A stretch of 64,000 nucleotides of DNA, from the NCBI RefSeq assembly GCF_004571175.1, contig NZ_CP038273.1, positions 1,674,001-1,738,000 of the forward strand, written 5' to 3'. Below the pieces are notes generated by a model. It worked only from the letters and a program-made list of their open reading frames with translations, ran no database searches and was not told the origin of the DNA. Position 1 is the first letter of the stretch. The number at the start of each line of letters is the position of its first letter. Positions 34,550 to 44,309 of this stretch are shown here, one piece after another. The position numbers and the translations under genes were made by a program. The stretch is from Legionella israelensis (GTDB lineage: Bacteria; Pseudomonadota; Gammaproteobacteria; Legionellales; Legionellaceae).

Positions 34550-37500
34550 ATGAAAGATCTTGATTTATATATCCGTAGCTATGAAATTCAAAAAAACCAA
34601 ACCCCAAATGAGCTCCAGGCTTTTCTCAGCATATTATCTTCTATTCAAGAGGAAAAACCTGAAGTAGGTATGTCAGAGACGAAAACACAGTTATTTTTCA
34701 ATGCTGAAAAAGCAAAAAACAACCTTGCCGTTATTGAAACTATCCGTTCATCTTTAGAAAAAACAGACTTTAAAAATGAAAAGCCTTCAATAATAATCGT
34801 CAAAGAGATAAACAAAAATATAGACGGCTTGGCGGCATCCAGTGAAACGCGTCAATTTCTAGCTTATGTAAAAAAGCAACTGGAATCCATTGATTATAAG
34901 GAGGAGGATAGGAAGAAACTGGATCCTGTGTTAAAAAAATCCAAAGGCAGTTGTATTAATATAGATCATATACTCAAAAAAAAGAAACTTAATCCAAAGC
35001 TGTTTTCTCAAAAAGATATTTCTCTGGAGCATGACTTGACTGCTCATGTGGCTTGGGCATTCAGATATATATATATTCCGTACCTTATCCAAATATTACC
35101 GTAAAAAAAGGGCAACCCGCACGAATATATCATGGTATAGAGCATGTCACCCGTGCGGCTGCATATATTCCTGTTTTGGTGAATTTATATCAAAGACATG
35201 ATCCAACCACATTTTCTTTATTAGGTAAAACCGATGAAGATCGGGAAATAAACCTTAAATTATTACAGCTTGCTGTTTTATTCCATGATGCTGCCAGAGA
35301 AGGTGAAGATGCAGATTTATGGGATAATGACAGTGCGCTTTTTCTTTATTATTACTTTAACCGAAACCTTAGGTTTACCACATCAAAAAGCAAAAATTTT
35401 CGCTGAAGCCATTGCAAATAAAGATCCTCTGAAAGAAGGTTATCGTGAGCTCGCTCTGGATGAGGATGGAGACCTTATCTGGCAGCTCAATACTTCAGAA
35501 GCGAAAAAGGATAAAAACATTTTTCAGAAATTACTGCATGACGCAGATTGTTTGGATATCATTCGGGCACGTGACCGTTTTGACGGAAAGCATTTGGATT
35601 TTTATAAAAATATTGCTTCATCGAATAACGCGGCACTCAAGGAAATGGGTTTGCTCATTGCAGAGGCGAGAAGCCTGATTGAGTTAGAAGGCGACGCCCG
35701 TCGTCATGTTGATTTTGATATCAAAAAAAATATGAACATGAGAAGGCTCATCAAGCCATTGAAAAAGATATTCGTCAAAATATTTATCATCATAAAATGA
35801 TTCCTGTCTTGTATAAGCTGTTGCCGTCTGAGGCACTCCGGGAAATATCATTTATCAGCTCCTATGGAAACTCAAAGGGAATAACTCAAGAAAATTTGGA
35901 AGCGGCACTGACTGAAGGGAAAGTCTTTATAAGAGGCGTTTTCCTTCCAACAGGTTTTGCAAAAAAACAAAAAATCATGCTTTCAAAACAGACTGCAGAT
36001 TCGCTTTTCAAAACATTGTGCGATTCATTTCATTCCCAGCTTTGTCCTATCTTGCTGGCAGATAGTGAAGTTTTCAATGCGACCAAAGACATAAAAAATG
36101 TATTAGATCAAGAGCGGCTTCTCAAAGCTTATGAGAAACTAGGCCCGGACATTATATTTAATAAAATCCTGGAAAAATCAGGGCCTGAACTCTTTGAATG
36201 GATTGGTTCTGAGCTTTTCGAAACACTTGCGGGTATGGAACTGCGTAAAGTGAGCCGTGAAAAAAATGTACCAACACGAACCCGGAAATTTGATCGAACC
36301 GGCAAATCAGGCAATCCGATGCGCTCTACCTCTATGATTGGATACGGAGCAAGCGTTTATTCCAGTGTCGGCTTTATCATCTTTGATCCGGCCATCAGAT
36401 CGATTAGGGGCATAGATGCCCAAGATAATGATTCAGGACGAGGTAAAAGAAGCAAACTTATTACAGGAAATTTGGCAAAAGCCATGAACCTGGAAAAGGC
36501 TACACTTGAGCAAAAGGCAAAAAGCATTGGACGATCTTAAAGATACATTGATCCTGGGAGGACCTGATCCGCGTACTTATTCAGCGAAGGGATTTCAATC
36601 AACACACGTTGAAATCATTGCTGATATTTACCAATATGACGCCATTTATTTTAGCCCGGATCGTTGTGTAATGAATCAATGGTTATATGATCAATACAAA
36701 CCTTTTCATCCAAATACACCGCTTTTACAAGCCATCTTTTTCTCGCCAACAAATATAAAAGACAATATGAAATACGCTATCAGCAAAGGAAGGAAGAATA
36801 TGAAAAGAAACATGGAGCAAATGCCAGAGTCGAGTTCGATAAGCAATATGGCGGCAGCCAGCTGCCCATTTATGAATACTCCGGGAACCCATCAATACAT
36901 CAGACATTATGACCCACAACAACTGACCGATGAAAAAATACTTTCGTTATGGGAAGAGATGGTTACTGATTACATTAGAAGACAATTAACAACAGTTTCT
37001 CCGCATGAAGTCTTTCACATCCCGCTGCACAACATTACGCCCGAACAGGAAATTAAGATAGTCAGTCATTTAAAACTATTAAGCATGTTTGGATGTCTTA
37101 CCTTCCGGGGAGAACAATCCGACAAGCTTGCTCCTGCTGATCTTAATTATGATCCTGTGCTCAGAAAAAAAATATCTCAAATGGTCATGAAAAACTACAT
37201 TAGCCTTCGAAAGGAGCATGAGCAGCAAGTAATAAATAATATTAATAATGCCAATCTTTCTGTTTTAGAATCAACCGTGTTTTTCGACCTTATCAGTAAC
37301 GATTCACTTTTGGAAGCTGTCAGCGAAAAGGCCGCATTAGAAGTTTGCCGGCATTTACAAGCAGTTACACTGTCTGAATTTAACCCCGCCATTATAAAGA
37401 CAGACTTGATACCCGAATCACAAAAGGCATTACTGTCAATTTATTAAATTGTGATCTCATCGAGAAATTCAATGATCCTCTCTTTAAAAAAGAATACTAC

Positions 37501-38778
37501 AAAAACAAGCTGATAAAATTGTTTGCTTTATGCAGCAAGCTCGGTTTAGAAGATGAAAAAAATAAAATTCAAGAGCAGGCTGAAGGAGTTGCCGCCGTCA
37601 CCCTGGAATCTATCATGAATTCCCTTGAGCCAGACTCAGGTATTGATTCAGGCTCTGAACTTGAACAGGATATAGATGAAGAAGGGGATGAAAGGGATGC
37701 AGAAGAAGAGGCTGCCTCCATAGATATTAAGCATCTCGTCACAACACTGGAAAATTTAAATCATGCAATCAATTGTTGCGTTGCTTTCGAGCTTCATAAA
37801 ACAGCCTGAAATACAAAAGAAAATTGATGCTATACTTCAAAAGCTTACGATAATGATTGAAAATGCAGATGATGATTGTGTGTTGGTTTTATTGGATTAT
37901 TTAAAGAAAATGGACAGACTGACGCAGGAAACGAAAAAACAAATCATTGGCAGTTATCTTAGCCAGTGTGAAGAGCATGTCAAGCAAGGCATATCTCTTA
38001 AAGAAAGAACCGAAGTAAGAGCTTCAGGCGGCAATAAATACTGTTTATCAAGATATTTAAATGCTGCGATCTTGCTGGATGTCTCCAGAGACGAGCAGCT
38101 GAAAACAATCCTTGTTTGCCTGAATAATACAACCATTGATATAAGCACGTCATCCTTCGGTGGATTTTATTATCTATGCAAAGATATTAAGGAAGCAGGC
38201 CTTATGGCTGACTGTGTTTTGTTATTGATGGATAAATTTAACTTGGATGCTGCTGATCACTCAATCGAGAAACTGGTGGGTTTTCTACCAAACATTCCTG
38301 AGGAATATATTACTGACGATTTAAAAGAAAAATTAATAAAGAAGATGACCGATCTCGTTAAGGCACTTGAGCCAAAATTTACAGAATCGATGGCTGAGCA
38401 AATTAAATTTCATAATTATGAGCAATTTATGGCAAATTCTTTATTGCATGCAAAAATGTACTGTGCTTCGTCAAAGCTGAAAGACACGATTTTAGATCCT
38501 TTGATTAGCCGACATTTTCAGATATTCGTTGATCTCTTGCTTCAATTACCGCCTGAAAAATTTATTGAACGGCTATGGTATCCATTCGTATGTAGAGCTG
38601 ATGATTCAGGAGGCATAACCGAGCAACAGGCAGAACAAATAAAAAAATACATTTCGGATAAACAAATTACAGTAGATCAGATGTCTCCGGTCTTCCAAAA
38701 AGCAATAACCCTTGGATACATTGGGACGCAAAATATTTTAAAACAACTGCTTCCGGAAGGGATGTGCCATGCTTTAGA

Positions 38779-39976
38779 TGTAGTAGTTCAAACTTGATCT
38801 GACAGTTACCGGTTTTTCAGAAGTGTCTGTCAGGTCAAATTCAGCCTATCAATTTTTCCTTCCAGATTTGTTTGCCATCAATCAATGTTTGCATTGGAGT
38901 ACGTCCACAGCACATTTTGCCTTGATGGGTGCGCTCATTATTATAATAATGAAGCCATACGTCCAGATCTTTTTGCAGTTCATCCATGTCATCGTAAACT
39001 TTCTTACGGAATGTGATTTGATAAAACTCCTGCAAAATCGTTTTGTGGAAACGCTCACAAATACCGTTTGTTTGCGGTGATTGTGCTTTAGTTTTCGTGT
39101 GATCAATGTTGTTAATAGCTAAATAAAGCTGATAGTCATGCTGTTCTACTTTCCCACAATACTCTGTACCCCGGTCAGTTAAAACACGCAGCATAGGTAA
39201 CTGCTGCTGCTCAAAGAACGGCAAGACCTTGTCGTTAAGGAGATCTGCTGATGTAATAGGCGTTTTTGTTGTATAGAGCTTGGCAAATGCCACTTTGCTA
39301 TAAGTATCAACAAAAGTCTGCTGATAAATGCGGCCAACTCCTTTGATAGTTCCCACATAGAATGTATCTTGGGAACCAAGATAGCCAGGATGTGCTGTTT
39401 CAATTTCGCCGCAAGCCTCATCATCAAACTTCTTCTTCTCCAAAGCTGCAATTTGTGCTTCTGTGAGAATAATGCCCTCTGATGCTACTTTGGCTTCAAG
39501 TGCCTTCAAACGGTCTTTAAAGTTAGCTAAATTATGCCTAAGCCAGACGCTGCGAACGCCACTAGGGGATACAAAAATCCCTTTCTTACGCAACTCATTA
39601 CTGGTGCGTAGTTGACCATGAGCTGGATATTCTATGGCGTACTCTTTTACCGCTTGCTCTATAGAATCGTCAACACGGTTCTTGTGATTAGGTTGCCTTC
39701 GTGACTTATCAAATAAGGCATCTACCCCACCAGATTCTACCGCTGATTTATAACGATAGAAGGTGTCTCGTGATAAACCCATTACCTTACAGGCTTTCGA
39801 TACATTGCCTAATTCTTCAGCTAAATTTAGTAAGCCAACTTTGTGTTTAATAATTTTAACGTTATTATCTATCATGAGAGTTTTCCTTTTGGTTTTGTTA
39901 AAGTTTGCACTTCTATCAAAACCGGAAACTCTCACCTTTTCAAGTGGTTATGTCAGATTAAGTCGAAACTAATTCA
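38779..39976 (-). mobile_element. IS481-family insertion sequence, copy A
   Basis: 1198 bp with ends TGTAGTAGTTCAAACTTGAT... and ...TGTCAGATTAAGTCGAAACT. It is flanked by the 7-bp direct repeat CTTTAGA (38772-38778 and 39977-39983). It interrupts the last codons of the SidE-family gene; excising it with one repeat restores the frame to HALEKFSTSPAARVFI and a stop. Copy B at 59307-60504 appears identical and lies in the opposite orientation. Confidence 0.92.
38841..39875 (-). CDS. IS481-family transposase, copy A
   Basis: 344 residues from ATG 39875, preceded by AAGGA. An N-terminal helix-turn-helix (NVSKACKVMGLSRDTFYRYK) precedes a DDE integrase core (rve) with QTFVDTYSKVAFAKLY, LTDRGTEYCGKVEQHD and TNGICERFHKTILQEFY. 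The end CCGRTPMQTL is typical of the IS3/IS481 group. No defects. The translated sequence equals copy B. Confidence 0.93.
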   Translation of the reverse strand: MIDNNVKIIKHKVGLLNLAEELGNVSKACKVMGLSRDTFYRYKSAVESGGVDALFDKSRRQPNHKNRVDDSIEQAVKEYAIEYPAHGQLRTSNELRKKGIFVSPSGVRSVWLRHNLANFKDRLKALEAKVASEGIILTEAQIAALEKKKFDDEACGEIETAHPGYLGSQDTFYVGTIKGVGRIYQQTFVDTYSKVAFAKLYTTKTPITSADLLNDKVLPFFEQQQLPMLRVLTDRGTEYCGKVEQHDYQLYLAINNIDHTKTKAQSPQTNGICERFHKTILQEFYQITFRKKVYDDMDELQKDLDVWLHYYNNERTHQGKMCCGRTPMQTLIDGKQIWKEKLIG

Positions 39977-40023
39977 CTTTAGAGAAATTTAGCACATCCC
40001 CGGCAGCGAGAGTGTTCATCTAA

Positions 40024-40330
40024 CTTCTCGCCAGGTCTGCTCAATCATTCTGATTTGTTCAGCCAGTTGATGTATCCCGGCACCTTCCTATTAAATGATA
40101 TGGTTATATGCAACAAAATTGGATAACCTTGGAAATTCATCGTCTTAAAAAAACACCTCATTACTTGTAACCGCCCACGACCCTTGACTTGCAATCATAT
40201 AAATTTGAATAATTTTTTGTGTTAAGGGGTTTTCCTTAAGATAAAAAATTGGTACCCGTTCACGCCCCTTGTAAAGGTTCGCCTAGAGTTTTTTGAGGTG
40301 AAGCCCACTGCTGAAGGGCATCCATGATAA
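40024..40330 (-). pseudogene. Gap with short transposase-like remnants
   Basis: On the minus strand at about 40247-40350 an open trace reads RQKDILAFIMDALQQWASPQ before a stop, resembling the tail of some transposases. Another piece near 40030-40090 (GAGIHQLAEQIRMIEQTW) has no assignment. No intact gene. Confidence 0.3.
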
Positions 40331-40711
40331 ATGCCAAAATATCTTTCTGACGTGGTTCAATTGATTACAGTTGAGGCAGCATTTAATGCCGAACTGGATG
40401 AGCATCTTGGTTATGAAAAACATGAAAAATCCAGCACATCAAACTGCCGTAACGGATATAGCAAGAAAATTTTAAGAACTGAAGAAAGCCAGTTTGAGTT
40501 AAATACTCCAAGAGACAGGGAAAGTAGCTTTGAGCTACAGCTGGTAAAGAAACATCAAACTCGTTTAACCACTATGGATAGCAAAATTCTTAGTCTTTAT
40601 GCAAAAGGCATGACGAATCTTTATATTTTTCGCGACAGAACAAAATTTAGTTATAATAGACTTCAAATAATCTTTATAGACATTATCGGGGATGACCATG
40701 GCAGTAATTGA
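40331..40711 (+). pseudogene. IS256-family transposase fragment
   Basis: Residues from LITVEAAFNAELDEHLGYEK to LTTMDSKILSLYAKGMT closely match the N-terminal part of the IS256 transposase at 58973. The start is fused to unrelated codons (MPKYLSDVVQ), and after YAKGMT the sequence leaves the family. Catalytic residues are absent. Confidence 0.75.
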
Positions 40712-41993
40712 GCAATCACAATCACACGATGAATTAATCAGTGAAGCCGTTGGCAAGATTTATGATTTGTGCACGGGGAATTGTATTAATCTAAATTTGC
40801 CTGTCTCTCCTGAGGATATTGGCTCTCTAAGAGGAGCAGTGATTGAATTAGAAAACAAGCATACAGTAGAAAATGATCTCGAACAAAAATACGACTTATT
40901 CGAATTCGACTCCAGGGCATTTCCTTACAAAAAACTCAAAATCATTAGAATAGGAGATAATTGCCTTCGGGGTTTTGGAATAGCCACAATGATCATTAAA
41001 TTAACTTTTCTTCCTGAAGAAAAATTTCATGAAGCGTCACGATTTTATTTAGTGGCTAATGAGGATATTACTGAAGAAATCAGCCGGCACATAGTAACGA
41101 TCAAAGAAAACATCCATCCCTTTGATTATGAAAGAAATCTGAGAAAATCGCTCCGTTTTCGTGATAAGGCTGTGGGTATGACAACATGGGATGCCAAAGG
41201 TGACTTGGCATGGGAGAGTAGCCTCTTTACTTTCGACCTCGATGTGTCGGGCGAAATATATGACCATGAAATTTATCCGCTCATGCAAGAGGAAATAGCG
41301 GAACGAACCTCATCTATTCATAAAGATACCGTTGTTTTTATGGAAATCGGCGCCGGCAAAGGAAAACTCGCAGAGCAGGTTATTGATGCATTTTTGAAGA
41401 CCCATCCTGACACCCGATTAACCTATTTATTGATTGAACCAGGCAAAAACCAGTGCAAAACAGCTAAAAATCAACTCTTCCCCTTAAAAAAGACATATGG
41501 CTCCAGAATGAACCTGATCATTCTCAATAAACCCTTAGAAGCCCTTTCTCAAAAATGGATTAATCAGCACCGTAATACAATTGACCTCATTATCAATTGC
41601 GGGGGTCCTCTGAATAACCGGGTTGTCACCAGGGATGTTTCATTGAAGTGTTTGGAGCTTCTTAAGCCTCTGCTTGTATCAGACGGACAACTCATAGCCT
41701 CAGGCTTAACGTATTTAAATGTGACCAAACAAGAATTCATCGAAAAGGGCTTCTTGCCTTTGCATATTATGAACAGAGGGGAGCGTTTTTGTTACGTTTA
41801 CGCCCCACGCAATGGTCAGATAGTCCCTTCGTCTAAGGCCCATACCAACGGTAAAGATGAAATATCGGCTCCCAGCAAAGTCCGCTCTCTTTCTTCATTA
41901 AGGCTTTCAATTTTTTGCCCTCCTGGACAAGCGAAAAAGAGCAGTAGACTCCATGAAATTGGAGTCAAATTAAAAGGTTCTGCCGGGCAATGA
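40698..41993 (+). CDS. SAM-dependent methyltransferase-like protein, candidate effector
   Basis: 431 residues from ATG 40698, six bases after GGGG; ATG 40692 is too close to that site. Motif I of class I methyltransferases is clear: TVVFMEIGAGKGKLAEQVID, followed by LTYLLIEPGKNQCKTAKNQL (acidic residue of motif II region) and DLIINCGGPLN (motif IV region). The N-terminal ~200 residues have no recognised domain, and the tail is basic. No signal peptide. A target cannot be assigned. It converges on the large protein at 42040. Confidence 0.65.
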   Translation: MAVIEQSQSHDELISEAVGKIYDLCTGNCINLNLPVSPEDIGSLRGAVIELENKHTVENDLEQKYDLFEFDSRAFPYKKLKIIRIGDNCLRGFGIATMIIKLTFLPEEKFHEASRFYLVANEDITEEISRHIVTIKENIHPFDYERNLRKSLRFRDKAVGMTTWDAKGDLAWESSLFTFDLDVSGEIYDHEIYPLMQEEIAERTSSIHKDTVVFMEIGAGKGKLAEQVIDAFLKTHPDTRLTYLLIEPGKNQCKTAKNQLFPLKKTYGSRMNLIILNKPLEALSQKWINQHRNTIDLIINCGGPLNNRVVTRDVSLKCLELLKPLLVSDGQLIASGLTYLNVTKQEFIEKGFLPLHIMNRGERFCYVYAPRNGQIVPSSKAHTNGKDEISAPSKVRSLSSLRLSIFCPPGQAKKSSRLHEIGVKLKGSAGQ

Positions 41994-42039
41994 GGCGAGA
42001 TTTGTGGTCGGAGAAGATAAACCATCCGTTTTTCAGAGA

Positions 42040-44133
42040 TCATGGACTTACTTGATCTTTCAACTCCGGTTGTGGGTGGCCTTTTTTGGGTTTTGTAGGG
42101 GGAGTAGTCTGTGGCGTAGATGTAAAAATGCTTAAGCCGCTGGTCAAAACCCCCTTGAGGGAAAAGCTTTTTAAATCTGAATCAAACTTCTCAAGACTTA
42201 TGCTAAAGCGATGAAACGCATTTTTATACCCTTCCTCATCGAATTTCTCTGTTAACTTTGTAAAATCATCCATAAGCTGCACATTAAACGCACTGCCGAT
42301 ATAAGCCAGGCAAGCCAAAATCTCCTGCGCCTGAGTCCTTGCAACAGGCTCCATGGACTTCGCATCAACATCATCTAATACACGCATTGTTTTCTTGAAT
42401 AAAAGCTGGATTGGCGTCTGAATCTCATTGTTCTCTCTAGTCATACTGATAAAGGTGATCAGAGAGAACAAATCAGCATGCAGATCGTGGAGACTTAAGT
42501 TATTACAAATGACGATTTCTTCAAGAAAATTTTTGTAAATAGAGCTTAAAACTCTTCCGGAAGCCGTTTGATTCAGTTCTTTACTACCTTTGTGCTTTTC
42601 TAAAATAGAGACACCTAAAAGCGAGGCTACGTGCTCTTTTTTATAATAAATCGGGACATTCTGCGGCTTTGTATCAGACGATAGTTCACGCCTTGTCGCC
42701 ATTTTTGCATACAGAGTTAAAATGGGATCCTTATATTCAATTTGGACCATCTCCTTTAACTTCCAGATCAATTTGACTTTATCGCTAGCATCACTATCAA
42801 TTTCTTGTTTGTTCTCTGTTTCTTGAGATTCTTTTTTTAAGCCGTTAATACCCTCTACACAAAGTTCTTCCACAGGTTCTTGCAGGAAAAGCACAAGCTT
42901 CCGTATTTCTCTAATAAATGTCAGCTTGTCCATTTTAAGCATCTCTTCGCCACACAGCAAGAAATGAACGTACCTGGATAACATTGGGAACTCAGATAAA
43001 ACGTTTTCCTGGCTGAACAACAACTTAAGTGGCTTCCCTTGCTTTTGGACCAGATGTTTTAATTGTTTTTTAAAATCCTGCTCAGAAGAGTTTAAGGCTT
43101 TTTCCAGAACCATAGCGTCAAAACCAGATGATGCATCAGGTCTTTTCATTATTGTCTCAAATTCCCTTTTCATAGTCAGGATCTGATCTTTATCAATGGT
43201 TGAGTCGATTAAGTGAAACAGTTGGGTTGGATTATAGCCAGAAAGGGAGCTAACATAAGATTCAAATGAGATGCGCAACAGTCTCAAATTAAGGTATATA
43301 CCCACCAGATACACAGCCAACTCCTGTGCATTCACACGCTTATCTTCTAATAATTCAGGTATTTCACCCTTGCTAAACGTTACCGGTATATATCTTTCAT
43401 ACATATAGCGCTCTTGTATATGTTGCAAGCGGTTTATAGCTACATTCAGGGCGTAATAAACTGCGCCGGCTCCCTCGGACATCGCTTCTGGGAAACGGCT
43501 TGAATCTGCACTAAATTGTTTTAAACTTTCAAAGTACATTGTAACAATAGAAAGAATGGTATTCTTTGTGGCGACTGAATAACTGTCTTTCTCCCGTACG
43601 GTTCCCAAAGATGCCGCCACGGCTGAATCCTGGGCAATTTGAAGCATCATGGGCGGTATGATTTGTTTCATGAAGTCTTCCGTAAAGCCCTTATTATCGG
43701 CTCCATCATACACTGCCCTTAATAAGGAGGTGCTAAACTTGTCAGAGCGGTCAAAAAAAACGAGATCCTGGTTCTGCAATGTTCCAATGATGTCATTAAC
43801 CAACAACCGGTTGATCAAGGCAATGATTTCCTTCTCGCTGAAAACTCTTTCCAGAGCGAGCCTCATTTCGCCTATCAGCCTGGGATGCTTAATCTCTTTA
43901 CTGAGTTCATCAACCAACTCTCTTAAAGCAGAATACCCTAGCGCACCCGCTTTGGTGAGCGCTGCAATAGTCTCGAAAACCTTTAGGTCCTGCTGCAAAG
44001 CTTCCCATTCTCTCTTCTCTCGCTTCTGTTCTATTGTTTTTTTCTTATCCGCTTTGGCTTGCTTTGTGTTTTTAGTCACCAGTCTGACCAGTTCTTTTTT
44101 TAAAGCAGGATGTCTTCCTAAGATACCTGGCAT
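42040..44133 (-). CDS. Large helical protein with a possible RasGAP-like segment
   Basis: 697 residues from ATG 44133, with GGGAGG four bases upstream; a TTG at 44145 is less likely. Almost wholly helical. Around residues 114-165 the pattern NDIIGTLQNQDLVFFDRSDK, then FSTSLLRAVYDG, recalls the RasGAP start (LFRxNSLATK): Arg129 and Thr135 fall at the arginine-finger and conserved Thr positions. A later helix ELAVYLVGIYLNLRLLRISF parallels the RasGAP FLR helix. This is a distant resemblance, not proof. The C-terminus is Pro/Lys-rich. It lies 164-176 bases downstream of the terpene synthase on the same strand and may share its transcript. Confidence 0.5.
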   Translation of the reverse strand: MPGILGRHPALKKELVRLVTKNTKQAKADKKKTIEQKREKREWEALQQDLKVFETIAALTKAGALGYSALRELVDELSKEIKHPRLIGEMRLALERVFSEKEIIALINRLLVNDIIGTLQNQDLVFFDRSDKFSTSLLRAVYDGADNKGFTEDFMKQIIPPMMLQIAQDSAVAASLGTVREKDSYSVATKNTILSIVTMYFESLKQFSADSSRFPEAMSEGAGAVYYALNVAINRLQHIQERYMYERYIPVTFSKGEIPELLEDKRVNAQELAVYLVGIYLNLRLLRISFESYVSSLSGYNPTQLFHLIDSTIDKDQILTMKREFETIMKRPDASSGFDAMVLEKALNSSEQDFKKQLKHLVQKQGKPLKLLFSQENVLSEFPMLSRYVHFLLCGEEMLKMDKLTFIREIRKLVLFLQEPVEELCVEGINGLKKESQETENKQEIDSDASDKVKLIWKLKEMVQIEYKDPILTLYAKMATRRELSSDTKPQNVPIYYKKEHVASLLGVSILEKHKGSKELNQTASGRVLSSIYKNFLEEIVICNNLSLHDLHADLFSLITFISMTRENNEIQTPIQLLFKKTMRVLDDVDAKSMEPVARTQAQEILACLAYIGSAFNVQLMDDFTKLTEKFDEEGYKNAFHRFSISLEKFDSDLKSFSLKGVLTSGLSIFTSTPQTTPPTKPKKGHPQPELKDQVSP

Positions 44134-44309
44134 AATACCTCCCAATGTTGTTGATTAATTGCTCTCATTTGATAACGCCCCGCCAGGTATATAACAGGAA
44201 GCCTGGTCGTTGCTTGATAAAAATGCGGCACCGCTCACCCCGTATGATGTTATCCTGCTTTAGCGAAGAGAATATTCCGCGGCGGATCACATCAGAAGGG
44301 CATGATCGG

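Larger units (their letters stand above)
34550..40023 (+). pseudogene. SidE-family effector gene (PDE domain), with multiple frameshifts and an IS481 insertion
   Basis: Conceptual repair gives one ~1400-residue protein. After ~160 N-terminal residues comes a SidE-type phosphodiesterase domain: ARIYHGIEHVTRAAAYIPVL (35119), VLFHDAAREGEDADLWDNDS (35277), IFAEAIANKD and KLLHDADCLDIIRARDRFD (35527), with the His/Glu/His residues conserved in SdeA-type PDE domains. Downstream, FIRGVFLP, RSTSMIGYGASVYSS and HVEIIADIYQYDAIYFSPD look like a mono-ADP-ribosyltransferase. No DUB-type catalytic region is visible at the N-terminus. Frame changes occur near 35075 (AT repeat), 35360, 35720 (A run), 36500, 36740 and 36890 (compensating), 37440 and 37780. 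The gene is then split at 38778 by IS481 and ends at 40023. SidE proteins ubiquitinate host targets by phosphoribosyl linkage. Confidence 0.78.

Noticed and set aside
43649-44158. Plus-strand frame of 169 codons
   Set aside because: Antisense to the large RasGAP-like gene; Ser/Leu-rich shadow translation.
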